Counted from the first letter of the stretch, positions 15,291-30,003 are shown. The stretch: 40,395 nt of DNA from DATJPR01 sp035506295 (GCA_035506295.1 DATJPR010000283.1:1-40395), one strand, 5' to 3'. Notes: generated by a model not told the origin, from the sequence alone. A program made the numbers and translations.

Positions 15291-15386
15291 TCGCAAAGTT
15301 CGGGAGAAGCTGCAACGGAGATTCTCCTCCCCGGCCGCAATACGCCTGTCAGACCCCGGGTTGTCCCCCATTCTATCTCGCTATTG

Positions 15387-15947
15387 TTATTGTACCTGCA
15401 TGGACAAGTTTTCCAGCACAAGCGTGCTGAAGTTCGGGATGACCGTTCCGTCGGACTGGACGATAGTGAATGTCGACGGGTCAATAGTGAACGATGCAGT
15501 CCCTGCTGCCTTTCCCTGGCATTTGAGACGGGCAAGGACGTTGCTCCCAGTAAAGACTTTTCCGCTTCCCGCCTTGTAGGTAATTCCGAAGCTCACCTTT
15601 CCCGCGACCGAGTCAATCTGGATAACGTTGAGACTCGTTGAATCGTTCGCGATTAACGGACCCGGTGCAAGCTCAAGAATGCGCACCTTGTCTGGAGAGT
15701 AGGATACTTCAATTGCTGTGCCAAACGTTTGGGTGATGTTATAATATACGATCTTCGTGTAGAAGACCTCTCCAACCGCAACCGGAGTCTTGGAGGTGAT
15801 AATTGTTGCACTGAATTTTGTGCTGTTTGCAGGAAACGTCCAATCGTCGCCGGTAGTGGTTGTCGGACCGACTCCGTTGTCGCTGCTTTTACTGCATCCG
15901 GCGAGGAGCAACGCTCCCAACCCCATCCAGATCAAAACCTGTTTCAT
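15387..15947 (-). CDS. Lipoprotein with cohesin-like domain
   Basis: 186 residues from the chosen ATG. A short signal peptide ends in the lipobox LLLAGC, making C18 the lipidated residue, then a flexible S/T/G linker (19-37). The rest (about 40-180) matches the cohesin pattern: VAVGEVFYTKI, GTAIEVSYSPDKVRILEL, DSVAGKVSFGI, GSNVLARLKCQGKAAGTASFTI and a final DGTVIP segment. Cohesins bind dockerins. The gene directly upstream, 17 bases away and in the same direction, encodes a peptidase containing a dockerin, so this lipoprotein may be its membrane anchor (inference). The frame is open farther upstream, but this ATG has GGAGAG about nine bases before it and gives the lipoprotein signal. Confidence 0.85.
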   Translation of the reverse strand: MKQVLIWMGLGALLLAGCSKSSDNGVGPTTTTGDDWTFPANSTKFSATIITSKTPVAVGEVFYTKIVYYNITQTFGTAIEVSYSPDKVRILELAPGPLIANDSTSLNVIQIDSVAGKVSFGITYKAGSGKVFTGSNVLARLKCQGKAAGTASFTIDPSTFTIVQSDGTVIPNFSTLVLENLSMQVQ

Positions 15948-15964
15948 GTGGATGCTCTCCAGGA

Positions 15965-18616
<2,652 letters not shown>

Positions 18617-18655
18617 GCTGACTCCAGTAGAAATGGATGGAAGACTACGCTGTAG

Positions 18656-19060
18656 TTAACGACCGGTCGTATCGGCAGGTCCCCCGGGTTGATGCGTTGG
18701 GAAGGTCGCTCCACTGATCACCACGATCGGTCCCTCCGGGTGTTGCTCCGTGTTCACGACGGTGACGACGGCCACCTTTCCCTGTCGTTGATAGAGGACG
18801 TTTTCCAGCTCCTTCGGGCCACGAATCCGGTGCATGGTGCCGCTGCTGTCCTGAAGGGCGAGAGACGTAAAGGGCTCGTTTCCCACAACGTATACGACGC
18901 CTCGCATGGTTCCAGCGCCTTGAGGAGGGGCCGATTCCCGCGAAGGCCCGCACGCGTACGCTGAAGCAAGCAGTGCCGCGACAATCATGAATTGCGCGAT
19001 CACGGCGTGAGTCCGGTGCGGAGCTGTACTAAAGCTGCGGTTTTCAGCGAAGTCAGGCAC
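18656..19060 (-). CDS. Small putative lipoprotein, function unknown
   Basis: The sure part is a hydrophobic signal (AVIAQFMIVAALLASAYAC) whose last Cys fits a lipobox, followed by a small beta-rich domain of about 95 residues (MRGVVYVVGNEPFTSLALQD...). I do not recognise a named family; the fold could be an OB-like or small beta barrel. The start is unclear: GTG at 19060 (with GGAAAAG upstream) provides the positively charged n-region, while GTG at 19003 and ATG at 18988 would give very short uncharged signals. It lies between uvrA and the dockerin peptidase in the same orientation. Confidence 0.6.
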   Translation of the reverse strand: MPDFAENRSFSTAPHRTHAVIAQFMIVAALLASAYACGPSRESAPPQGAGTMRGVVYVVGNEPFTSLALQDSSGTMHRIRGPKELENVLYQRQGKVAVVTVVNTEQHPEGPIVVISGATFPTHQPGGPADTTGR

Positions 19061-19156
19061 GGTTCTTTTCCAGAGGGTTGCGGGGTTCGATGAATGCAGT
19101 AATATAACTGCTCTTGTTTTCTGTTTCAAACGAAGCTCACTCGCAGCGATTCCGGT

Positions 19157-22105
19157 TCATCGGCCCGCTTTCAATTCCTTTTTCAAGAATGCCCCGGTCG
19201 CCGATCCTTTCATCGCTGCCACCTGTTCCGGAGTCCCCACGGCAACGATCCGCCCGCCGGATTCCCCGCCGCCCGGACCGAGATCCACGACCCAGTCCGC
19301 CGTCTTGATCACATCCAGGTTGTGTTCGATCACGACAACGGTATTTCCTTTGTCCACCAGACGGTTGAGCACGTCGAGCAGCATCCGTATATCCTCGAAA
19401 TGAAGCCCAGTCGTCGGTTCGTCCAGGATGTACAATGTCTTTCCCGTGCTTACGCGCGAGAGTTCCGTCGAGAGTTTGACCCGCTGCGCCTCGCCTCCGC
19501 TCAGGGTCGTCGCCTGCTGCCCGAGGGTGATATAGCCGAGCCCGACGTCGTGCAGTGTTCCGAGCTTGCGTTGCACCGCAGGGATTTCACTGAAAAATTC
19601 CACCGCCTCCGTCACGGTCATCCGGAGGACATCGGCAATCGATTTCCCCTTGTAGAGCACCTGCAGTGTTTCCCGGTTGTAGCGCCGACCGCGGCAGACA
19701 TCGCACAGCACGAAGACATCCGGAAGGAAATTCATTTCGATTTTCTTGACGCCATCTCCTTCACACGCTTCGCACCGCCCTCCCGCCACATTGAAGCTGA
19801 ACCGCCCCGGCTTGTATCCCCTGATCTTGGCTTCGGGCAGCTGGGAGAACAGATCGCGGATCATGCCAAAGACGCCCGTATACGTCGCAGGGTTCGATCG
19901 CGGTGTTCGTCCGATCGGAGACTGATCAATCTCGATGACTTTGTCGATGTGCTCGACTCCCGAGATTTCCTTGTACGGAAGGGGAACGGCCCGCGATCCG
20001 AAGAACGTTCGCGCGAGAATCCGGTACAACGTCTCGGAGATCAACGACGATTTTCCCGAGCCGCTAACGCCGGTAATGGCGACGAAGGTGCCGAGCGGCA
20101 GGTCGAGCGTGAGTTCCTGCAGATTGTTTCCGCGCGCGCCGCTGACCGTCAGGGTTTTCCCGTTTCCGGGCCTGCGCGTCGCCGGAATCGGGATCATCTT
20201 CTTCCCCCGGAGATAATGCGCCGTATACGAGATCGGTTCGAACCCGTTCCCGGACTCCGGAAGCGAAGCGTTGCGCAGGGCAAGACGGGAAGGCGCTCCG
20301 GAGGTCACCAGTCGCCCGCCATGTTCGCCGGCGCCGGGACCGAGATCGATCACGTGATCGGCGCTTTCGATCATCTCCTTGTCGTGCTCGACGACAATCA
20401 CGGTGTTCCCCAGGTCGCGGAGGCGTTTCAACGACTCGATGAGCTTCAAATTATCGCGTTGGTGAAGCCCGATGCTCGGTTCATCGAGGATATAGAGCAC
20501 ACCGACAAGCTGCGAACCGATCTGCGTCGCAAGGCGGATCCGCTGCCCTTCCCCGCCCGACAGCGTCCGCGCGGGCCTGTCCAGCGTGAGGTAATCCAGT
20601 CCCACGTTTTCCAGGAATCCCAACCTCTGCCGGATTTCTTTCAGGATAGGTCCGGCAATCACCGCGGTGCGCTCGTTAAATCGGAAGTCATTGAAAAATC
20701 CGACGGCGGTGGTGACAGGCAGGGAAACAACTTCCTGTATGTTGAAGCGCTTCCCCGTCTTCGTGTCTTCGATACGGATGGCAAGGCTTTCCTTCTTGAG
20801 CCGTCCCCCCTTGCATGTTCCGCATGGGACCGAGTTCATGAACGCCTCGACCCACTCGCGAATGGTGTTCGACGAAGACTCAGCATAGTAATGTTTCATC
20901 ATCGCCAGCACGCCGGTGAACCGGTGTTTGTATGTCACCGTCCGGCCACCTGCATACGTGTATTCCATCTCGAACCGCTCTTCCCCACCGCCGTGTAAGA
21001 GCACCTGCTTCGCCGGCTTCGACAGCTTCTTGAGCGGCGTGTCGAAATCGAAGCCGTACCGCTTCGCCACTCCCCGAAGTTGTGCGAACGCCCACGTCGA
21101 CCTCGGCTTGCCGAACGGAGCAAGCCCTTCCTCATTGATGCTCTTCGAGGAATCCGGAATGATCAGGGCGACGTCAAGCTCCTTGGTCTCGCCGAGACCG
21201 TTGCAGTCCGGACAGGCGCCGAACGGAGAATTGAATGAGAAGGAATTCGGCGCGGGATCCTCATAGCTGATGCCGCAGGAGGCACAGGCAAGATGGCGGC
21301 TATACAGAACGTCTTCCCCCGTCTGCGCGCCTTTCCCCTTCTGTTTCTTCTGCGGCTGTTCTTTCCCTTCGACATTCGCGATCATCGCACCGTTCCCGAA
21401 CCGGAGCGCCACCTCCACGCTGTCCGCGATTCGCGACCGTATCTTCTCTCCCGTGACCACACGGTCGACGACGATTTCGATCGTATGAACCTTGTACCGG
21501 TCGACGGTCATGCCCGGCGCAATCTCGCGAACGACGCCGTCCACCCGCACCCGGAGGAAACCATCCTTGAGAATCTCTTCGAAAAGCTCCCGGTAGTGAC
21601 CTTTGCGTCCGCGCACCACCGGCGCAAGAATCTGAATCCGCGTTCCCGCGGGAAGCGTCGTGAGGCTTTCCACAATCTGATCGGAAGTCTGCTTTTGCAC
21701 CTTCCTGCCGCAGTTGGCGCAGAACTGAATTCCGCATCGGGCAAAAAGGAGCCGCAGATAGTCATAGATCTCGGTCACGGTCCCCACGGTGGACCGGGGA
21801 TTCGGGCTGATGGTCTTCTGTTCGATCGAGATCGCCGGACTCAAGCCCTCGATATAATCGACATCGGGACGTTCCATCACATCGAGGAACTGCCTGGCGT
21901 ATGCCGAAAGGCTTTCCACAAAGCGCCGCTGCCCTTCGGCGTAGATCGTATCGAAGGCGAGCGTGGACTTCCCCGAACCCGACAGGCCCGTGATGACAAC
22001 CAGCGCGTTGCGCGGGATATCGACGTCGATGTTCTTCAGATTATGTTCGCGCGCGCCCCGAACGACAATCATGTCGTCGGTGATGCGGGCGGATTCGGCT
22101 GGCAT
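19157..22105 (-). CDS. uvrA: Excinuclease ABC subunit A
   Basis: A 982-residue damage-recognition ATPase of nucleotide excision repair. It has two ABC modules: Walker A GLSGSGKST near the N-terminus and GVSGSGKSS in the second half, each paired with an LSGGE signature (LSGGEGQRIRLA; LSGGEAQRVKLS) and Walker B LYILDEP. The zinc-finger cysteines are present (CANC near 130, CASC...CPDC, and CEAC...CDVC). The length is slightly above the usual ~940. The ATG lies in a repeated CACCCATCACCCATG context with no Shine-Dalgarno. It starts 18 bases after the DUF58 gene and may depend on coupling with it. Confidence 0.97.
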   Translation of the reverse strand: MPAESARITDDMIVVRGAREHNLKNIDVDIPRNALVVITGLSGSGKSTLAFDTIYAEGQRRFVESLSAYARQFLDVMERPDVDYIEGLSPAISIEQKTISPNPRSTVGTVTEIYDYLRLLFARCGIQFCANCGRKVQKQTSDQIVESLTTLPAGTRIQILAPVVRGRKGHYRELFEEILKDGFLRVRVDGVVREIAPGMTVDRYKVHTIEIVVDRVVTGEKIRSRIADSVEVALRFGNGAMIANVEGKEQPQKKQKGKGAQTGEDVLYSRHLACASCGISYEDPAPNSFSFNSPFGACPDCNGLGETKELDVALIIPDSSKSINEEGLAPFGKPRSTWAFAQLRGVAKRYGFDFDTPLKKLSKPAKQVLLHGGGEERFEMEYTYAGGRTVTYKHRFTGVLAMMKHYYAESSSNTIREWVEAFMNSVPCGTCKGGRLKKESLAIRIEDTKTGKRFNIQEVVSLPVTTAVGFFNDFRFNERTAVIAGPILKEIRQRLGFLENVGLDYLTLDRPARTLSGGEGQRIRLATQIGSQLVGVLYILDEPSIGLHQRDNLKLIESLKRLRDLGNTVIVVEHDKEMIESADHVIDLGPGAGEHGGRLVTSGAPSRLALRNASLPESGNGFEPISYTAHYLRGKKMIPIPATRRPGNGKTLTVSGARGNNLQELTLDLPLGTFVAITGVSGSGKSSLISETLYRILARTFFGSRAVPLPYKEISGVEHIDKVIEIDQSPIGRTPRSNPATYTGVFGMIRDLFSQLPEAKIRGYKPGRFSFNVAGGRCEACEGDGVKKIEMNFLPDVFVLCDVCRGRRYNRETLQVLYKGKSIADVLRMTVTEAVEFFSEIPAVQRKLGTLHDVGLGYITLGQQATTLSGGEAQRVKLSTELSRVSTGKTLYILDEPTTGLHFEDIRMLLDVLNRLVDKGNTVVVIEHNLDVIKTADWVVDLGPGGGESGGRIVAVGTPEQVAAMKGSATGAFLKKELKAGR

Positions 22106-22123
22106 GGGTGATGGGTGGTTGTG

Positions 22124-23029
22124 CTACACAATGCGGCGACGCTTGTTGAGGTACTCCGCCAGGGCGACGTCGAACGGGGTTGCAGTGTCCAGGAGAACAT
22201 AATCCACGTTGTGCTCCCGGCACTCGCGTTTGTACTGATCCACAAATGACCTGAGGGCCTTCCGGTATGACGACTGGATATGCCACGGCTGGGTCGTGAT
22301 GCGCTCGCCGGTTTCCAGATCCCGGAATGCGGCGTCGTTGCCGAACGCGAACGACTGTTCGAGGGGGTCGAGGATATGGAGGACGATGACTTCATTCTTC
22401 TTGTGCCGGAAATGCTTCAGGGCCGTCATCACTTCGCGGGGTTCGTCGAACAGGTCGCTGAGAATGATGACGAGCCCCCTGCGTTTGATCCTGTCCGCCA
22501 CCTGATGGAGCGACGGGGCGGTGCCCGTCGTCCCGCCCGCTGAAGCCCGTTGCAGCGCGAGCAGAATCTGCCGGAGATATGTTCTCGTGGCGTGCGGGGG
22601 AAGGAACGAAGAGATCCGCTCGTCGAAGAGTGTAAGACCGACGGCATCCTGTTGCTTGATCATCAAAAAGGCGAGGGCCGCGGCGAGATACGATCCATAC
22701 ATCAGTTTCGTGACATTGCCGGGGGAAGCAAACCCCATGGACATGCTGGTGTCGAGAATGAGGTACGATTTGAGGTTCGTCTCTTCCTCAAATTCCTTCA
22801 CAAAATACCGGCCGGTCTTTCCGAAAAGCTTCCAGTCGATCCGCCTGATCTCGTCGCCCGGCATGTATTGCCGGTGTTCTGCGAACTCAACGCTGAACCC
22901 GTGGTAGGGACTCTGGTGAAGGCCGGTAATGAAGCCTTCCACGACCATCCGTGCGCGCAGCTCCATGTTCGAGAGACGCGAGACCACTTGCGGCTGAAGA
23001 TACTGCCGGTAATCGTCGGACACAGGCAC
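22124..23029 (-). CDS. DUF58 domain protein with vWA-like fold
   Basis: 301 residues. The DUF58 signature GDEIRRIDWKLFGKTGRYFVKEFEEE (about 58-83) is followed by a von Willebrand A-like domain with the MIDAS-type DTSMSM (93-98) and a conserved hydrophobic strand IILSDLFDEP. These proteins are usually encoded next to a MoxR-type AAA ATPase and are thought to act as its substrate adaptors. No moxR gene is present in this window. The gene follows a TPR lipoprotein by 11 bases and precedes uvrA by 18. Cytoplasmic, no signal peptide seen. Confidence 0.9.
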   Translation of the reverse strand: MPVSDDYRQYLQPQVVSRLSNMELRARMVVEGFITGLHQSPYHGFSVEFAEHRQYMPGDEIRRIDWKLFGKTGRYFVKEFEEETNLKSYLILDTSMSMGFASPGNVTKLMYGSYLAAALAFLMIKQQDAVGLTLFDERISSFLPPHATRTYLRQILLALQRASAGGTTGTAPSLHQVADRIKRRGLVIILSDLFDEPREVMTALKHFRHKKNEVIVLHILDPLEQSFAFGNDAAFRDLETGERITTQPWHIQSSYRKALRSFVDQYKRECREHNVDYVLLDTATPFDVALAEYLNKRRRIV

Positions 23030-23040
23030 TCTATGACGTT

Positions 23041-23613
23041 TTACATCGTTTTGCTTTGACGCGCACGTCCCCGTCCCGACGCCTCCGGTGGCTGCGCGGT
23101 CGTATCCGGCAGGGAATCCTCGGGGGATTTCCCGAGATGATCCAGCTCGTATTGGGCAGACGACGCCATTTCGTCCTGCGGAAAACGTGACAGGAACTCG
23201 TGATAGGCCGCTGCTGCGCTGTCGAGCGCATGGAGCTCATTATTGTAGATGAACCCGATCAGAAATAGCGCCGACGGGGCCTGTGCGCCCTCCGGAAAGG
23301 CCGCAAGATACCGTCGGTATGCATCGATGGCGAGCTGCGGCTCATGCGTATCGTTGTTCCGGATCGTGGCGAGAAGGTACAGAGCCCGTTCCGCCTGGGG
23401 CGTGCCGGGATATTCAGCGATCACTTTCTCGTAGGCCGCGATGGAAGGCTGGAAGAATGCTTTGATGTCTCCGCCGGCACGCACCGAATCCGCTGATGCC
23501 TCCGCCCGCGCATAGGTCGATTCCGCGTTCTGCATAAGCTCGTCTGCACTCGGCTTCCTGCATCCGGCAAGGAGAATCACCGCCGACATCATGAGCCACA
23601 ATCGGAAACGCAT
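23041..23613 (-). CDS. TPR lipoprotein, BamD/YbgF-like
   Basis: About 190 residues. Signal peptide MRFRLWLMMSAVILLAGC with lipidated Cys, then tetratricopeptide repeats: AYEKVIAEYPGTPQAERALYLLA, AYRRYLAAFPEGAQAPSALFLIG and AYHEFLSRFPQDEMASSAQYEL. This pattern of helical repeats ending in xxFPxxxxAxxA is typical of BamD-like and YbgF-like periplasmic scaffolds. A role in outer-membrane assembly is possible but not shown. The ATG used here has GGAGAG before it and puts arginines in the n-region; an ATG ten codons earlier lacks this. Confidence 0.85.
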   Translation of the reverse strand: MRFRLWLMMSAVILLAGCRKPSADELMQNAESTYARAEASADSVRAGGDIKAFFQPSIAAYEKVIAEYPGTPQAERALYLLATIRNNDTHEPQLAIDAYRRYLAAFPEGAQAPSALFLIGFIYNNELHALDSAAAAYHEFLSRFPQDEMASSAQYELDHLGKSPEDSLPDTTAQPPEASGRGRARQSKTM

Positions 23614-23687
23614 CCGTTGTCTCTCCAAGTGATGAAACATCACAACCCGTGAATAAATAACTTACCCAAATCGACTGCGAGAATCAA

Positions 23688-25022
23688 TCAACGTTTTCTT
23701 GCCAACACTGCTCCGAAAAATCCATCGGTTCCGTGACGATGTGGAAGGAGCTCGAGGAATTCCGATTTCATATCGACGACGATCCCCGCTGCTTGAAGAA
23801 TCCCGGCCGCGGGAACAACCGCGAAGTCGGGGCGCTCGCGGAGGAACGCCTCGACCTGTCCTTCGTTCTCCCGTGAAAGCAGCGAACAGGTCGCATACAC
23901 CAGTCTTCCTCCCGGCTTCACTGCTTCTGCGTACCGTCTGAGCAATCCCCTCTGCGTCTGCACCATCTGCTCGAGCATCGACTCCGTGAATGTCTGCTTG
24001 AGCCACGGGTTGCGCCGGTAGGTACCTGTCCCGCTGCAGGGGGCGTCAACAAGGACTGTGTCATAGCCGAGATCGGGCGACGGCTTCCCTTGCTCCTCCG
24101 GTTCACTCACACGAATCATTGTCGCTCCCGCACGACGCGATCGCTCTCGCAGATTATCGAGCCGACGGCGAGAGCCGTCCGTCGCAACGAGGGTCCCGGT
24201 GTTCCCCATGAGGGCGGCGAGGTGCAATGTCTTCCCTCCTGCTCCGGCGCATGCATCAAGGATTGCCTGTCCGGTTTGCGCCTGTGTGAGATAGGAGAGG
24301 ATCTGACTCCCCTCATCCTGCATCTCGAAGCAGCCGCGTCGAAACGTCTGGAGCGCCTGGACGCTCGTCCGTTTGGGAAAGATGAGTCCGACCGGCGAGA
24401 GTGGAGTCGGGACTGATTCGATCCCTTCAAGGAGAAGGCTCTCACGACATTCTTGCCGCGAACAGAGAAGCGTATTGACACGAATGGCGACAGGGGGGGC
24501 GGCATTCGAGGCTTTGCAGAGACTTTCCGCATCCGCGGATCCGAGTCTGTCCACCCATTCGACTGTAACTTCGCGAGGGATTGAATACCGCAGGGCGAGC
24601 TGCTCTGCGGCGGATTCCGGCCAATGGAATGAGCTCCAAGTTGATGCCAGGGTGTCGAAGGAATCTTGGAGAGGAACGCCGCGGACATAGGAGGTCCACA
24701 GGGAGCCGGCTGCGGCTTCGATTTCTGCTTTGCCAAGGGCCCTTATCGCGAGAAGGTAGGCGAGGAGACGTGAAAACGGCCGTGCTTCGATGTCCGGCAT
24801 TGATGCCGGAGACGATGCGACGGCCGTTTGCACGATTCGGTCGACCAGCGCGGCGTTGCGGACGATGTCGTACACCGCATCCGCAATGAACCGCCGGTCG
24901 CGAGCACCGAGATATCGCCTCCCCCGAAAGAACTCCGCGACGATTTCGTCGGCCGGCTTCTGCGACCGATCGATCAATCCCAGCAGTTCAACGACATGTC
25001 CGTAGAGCGAGCTTTCTTTCAT
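23688..25022 (-). CDS. 16S rRNA (cytosine-5) methyltransferase, RsmB/Sun family
   Basis: 444 residues. A NusB-like RNA-binding N-terminal domain (about 1-140) is joined to a Rossmann methyltransferase with SAM motif I LDACAGAGGKTLHLA. Both catalytic cysteines of m5C enzymes are present: PCSG in VDAPCSGTG, and TCS in YATCSLLSRENE. The architecture matches RsmB, which methylates C967 of 16S rRNA in E. coli. The exact target here is inferred. It is 25 bases downstream of clpB, same strand. Confidence 0.9.
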   Translation of the reverse strand: MKESSLYGHVVELLGLIDRSQKPADEIVAEFFRGRRYLGARDRRFIADAVYDIVRNAALVDRIVQTAVASSPASMPDIEARPFSRLLAYLLAIRALGKAEIEAAAGSLWTSYVRGVPLQDSFDTLASTWSSFHWPESAAEQLALRYSIPREVTVEWVDRLGSADAESLCKASNAAPPVAIRVNTLLCSRQECRESLLLEGIESVPTPLSPVGLIFPKRTSVQALQTFRRGCFEMQDEGSQILSYLTQAQTGQAILDACAGAGGKTLHLAALMGNTGTLVATDGSRRRLDNLRERSRRAGATMIRVSEPEEQGKPSPDLGYDTVLVDAPCSGTGTYRRNPWLKQTFTESMLEQMVQTQRGLLRRYAEAVKPGGRLVYATCSLLSRENEGQVEAFLRERPDFAVVPAAGILQAAGIVVDMKSEFLELLPHRHGTDGFFGAVLARKR

Positions 25023-25047
25023 GACGCGCGCACGCTTCGATCACGCA

Positions 25048-27689
<2,642 letters not shown>

Positions 27690-27693
<4 letters not shown>

Positions 27694-27968
27694 TGTTGAA
27701 TCCTTTCCTGCGGGAGGCCGCTCTCTGTTTCCCCATCTCCGGCTCCGGGTCGGGGGGGACCCCCGTTCTCATCCTCCGACATTCGCTTCCCCGCCTTCTG
27801 TTCGATGATATATTCGAAGGCGTGCTGTTTGTCCTGAGGGGCAAAATCATGCATGGCCGTCAGCGACGCGCCCCCCGCGCTGTTCCTCGAGAACCTGAAG
27901 CTCACGACGAACCACACGAGGAGGACGAGCAAAATAAGAACGACGACCCCCGCGAGGATTTCTGCCAT
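27690..27968 (-). CDS. Small single-pass membrane protein between dnaK and clpB
   Basis: 92 residues. One transmembrane helix (about 5-24, VVVLILLVLLVWFVVSF) is followed by a basic FRFSR stop-transfer. A short soluble segment (MHDFAPQDKQHAFEYIIEQ, about 39-57) and a Gly/Pro/Glu-rich tail complete it. No family recognised. It is likely real: AGGAGG lies four bases before the ATG and the stop overlaps the clpB start. The orientation suggests the soluble part faces the cytoplasm. Its location implies some link with protein quality control, but nothing shows what. The tail may come from inserted repeat DNA, as its coding region includes a G-rich AGATGGGGAAAC stretch similar to the glycosylase tract. 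Confidence 0.8.
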
Positions 27969-28005
27969 GGTCCCTCCTCATGCCACCGGTAGCCCGCATA
28001 TGCGA

Positions 28006-28028
28006 AAGGCGAGGGGTCACCTCGCCTT
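28006..28028 (-). terminator. Hairpin between dnaK and the small membrane-protein gene
   Basis: A 9-bp stem (AAGGCGAGG-type arm with CCTCGCCTT) with a five-base loop lies in the gap after dnaK, followed on the minus strand by only a weak T run. It may be a partial terminator or an mRNA-processing/stability element that lowers expression of the downstream clpB part. Confidence 0.45.
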
Positions 28029-28065
28029 CCGCTTCTGCCGGGAGAATGACTGCTGAGCCGCTGAC

Positions 28066-30003
28066 TTACTTCTTGTTCTTGTCCTTATCCTTGTCGTCAA
28101 CGACTTCGTACTGCGCATCCTCCACCTTCTTGTCGCCTCCGGAAGGCCCTTCCTGGCCGCCCGGAGCCCCTTGCTGAGGGCCAGCTTGCGGCCCCGCCGA
28201 CGTCGCCTGCTGGTACATCTGGCTCGATGCCTCGTTCCAGGTGTTGTTCAGCGTTTCCATAGCCGACTTGATCGTCGCGGCGTTTCCGCCCTTGATCGCC
28301 TCCTTCAGCTTCTCATTGGCGCTCTCGATCTTCGCCTTGACCTCCGCGCTGAGCTTCGACTCCAGCTCCTTCAACTGTTTCTCCGTTTGGAAGGTCAGGT
28401 TGTCCGCCTGGTTCTTGACGTCGATCTCTTCCTTGTGCTTCTTGTCCTCCGCCGCGTGCGACTGAGCGTCGGTCTTCATCTTCTCAACCTCTTCCTTCGT
28501 CAGGCCGCTCGACGACGTGATGCGTATGGATTGTTCCTTGCTCGTCGCCTTGTCTTTTGCGGAGACGTGGAGAATGCCGTTCGCGTCGATGTCAAACGTG
28601 ACCTCGATCTGCGGCACACCGCGCGGTGCCGGCGGAATCCCGTCCAGGTGGAACCGCCCCAGCGTCCTGTTGTCCACCGCCATCGGGCGCTCGCCCTGCA
28701 GCACGTGGATCTCCACCGAGGTCTGACTGTCGGAAGCGGTGGAGAACACCTCGCTCTTTTTCGTCGGGATCGTCGTGTTGGCGTCGATCAGTTTGGTCAT
28801 GACGTTGCCGAGCGTTTCGATGCCCAGCGACAACGGGGTCACGTCGAGCAGCAGAACATCGGTTACATCGCCCGCGAGAACACCGCCCTGGATCGCAGCA
28901 CCGACCGCGACCACTTCATCCGGGTTCACGCCCTTGTGCGGCTCCTTGCCGAACATTTCCTTCACCAGCTGCTGCACCTTCGGCACACGAGTCATGCCGC
29001 CAACCAGGATCACTTCGTCGATCTGTCCGGGCGACATCCCCGCATCCTTCATTGCGCGCTCGGTCGGACCAAACGTCCGCTGGATCAGGTCGTCCACGAG
29101 CTGCTCGAATTTTGCCCGGGTCAGCGTCATGTTGAGGTGCTTCGGGCCTTCGGCGGTCGCGGTGATGAATGGAAGATTGATCTCCGTCTGCATTAGCGTG
29201 GAGAGCTCCATCTTTGCCTTTTCCGCCGCTTCGCGCAGCCGCTGCAGCGCCATCGGGTCCTTCCGCAGATCGATGTTCTCCTGCTTCTTGAACTCATCGG
29301 CAACGTAGTCCAGGATGCGCTGGTCGAAATTGTCGCCGCCAAGGTGCGTGTCGCCGTTCGTCGACTTTACCTCGAACACCCCGTCGCCAAGCTCCAGGAT
29401 GGAGATATCGAACGTGCCGCCGCCCAGGTCGTAAATGGCGACTTTCAGGTCCTTGTTCTTCTTGTCGAGACCATAGGCAAGCGCGGCAGCCGTCGGCTCA
29501 TTGATGATGCGCCGGACAGTCAGTCCTGCAATTTCCCCGGCCTCTTTCGTCGCCTGTCGCTGCGCATCGTTAAAGTATGCCGGCACGGTGATGACCGCTT
29601 CCGTCACCTTCTGACCAAGGTAATCCTCGGCCGTCTGCTTCATCTTCTGAAGAATCATCGCGCTGATTTCCGGCGGGGAGTACACCCGTCCGCCGACGTC
29701 AACACGCGCCGTGTTGTTTTCTCCCTGGACGACCTTATAAGGGACGAGCTTCATCTCTTCATTGACTTCGTTGTGGAATCGTCCCATGAACCGCTTAATA
29801 GAAAAGACGGTGTTTTGTGAGTTCGTCACAGCCTGGCGCTTCGCAGCCTGTCCAACGAGACGCTCTCCGTTCTTCGCAAAGCCGACCACCGAAGGGGTTG
29901 TCCTGGCACCCTCCGAGTTGGGGATAACGACGGGGTCATTCCCCTCCATCACCGCCACGCAGCTATTCGTTGTTCCAAGGTCTATTCCAATAATCTTACC
30001 CAT
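28066..30003 (-). CDS. dnaK: Molecular chaperone DnaK (Hsp70)
   Basis: 645 residues. ATPase domain begins MGKIIGIDLGTTNSCVAVMEG, with the second Hsp70 signature IYDLGGGTFDISIL and the third VILVGGMTRVPKV. Substrate-binding domain begins near DVTPLSLGIETLG. A helical lid follows, then a Gly/Gln-rich linker and a highly acidic-basic tail (VVDDKDKDKNKK) in place of the common EEVD-like ending. An AAGGAG lies ten bases before the ATG. No grpE, dnaJ or hrcA lies next to it. Cytoplasmic chaperone working with ClpB downstream. Confidence 0.97.
   Translation of the reverse strand: MGKIIGIDLGTTNSCVAVMEGNDPVVIPNSEGARTTPSVVGFAKNGERLVGQAAKRQAVTNSQNTVFSIKRFMGRFHNEVNEEMKLVPYKVVQGENNTARVDVGGRVYSPPEISAMILQKMKQTAEDYLGQKVTEAVITVPAYFNDAQRQATKEAGEIAGLTVRRIINEPTAAALAYGLDKKNKDLKVAIYDLGGGTFDISILELGDGVFEVKSTNGDTHLGGDNFDQRILDYVADEFKKQENIDLRKDPMALQRLREAAEKAKMELSTLMQTEINLPFITATAEGPKHLNMTLTRAKFEQLVDDLIQRTFGPTERAMKDAGMSPGQIDEVILVGGMTRVPKVQQLVKEMFGKEPHKGVNPDEVVAVGAAIQGGVLAGDVTDVLLLDVTPLSLGIETLGNVMTKLIDANTTIPTKKSEVFSTASDSQTSVEIHVLQGERPMAVDNRTLGRFHLDGIPPAPRGVPQIEVTFDIDANGILHVSAKDKATSKEQSIRITSSSGLTKEEVEKMKTDAQSHAAEDKKHKEEIDVKNQADNLTFQTEKQLKELESKLSAEVKAKIESANEKLKEAIKGGNAATIKSAMETLNNTWNEASSQMYQQATSAGPQAGPQQGAPGGQEGPSGGDKKVEDAQYEVVDDKDKDKNKK

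Noticed and set aside
19322..20998. Long open frame opposite uvrA, and similar antisense frames opposite clpB, the NtrC-type gene and nuoH/nuoD
   Set aside because: They lie wholly opposite well-recognised genes, have His/Arg/Asp-rich composition typical of reverse complements of GC-rich coding DNA, and show no motif or ribosome-binding site.
27720..27790. Same C-rich/G-rich repeat as in the glycosylase gene, in the small membrane-protein tail
   Set aside because: Only about a dozen bases (AGATGGGGAAAC) resemble it and no clear period is visible, so it was mentioned in the gene entry but not listed as a repeat.
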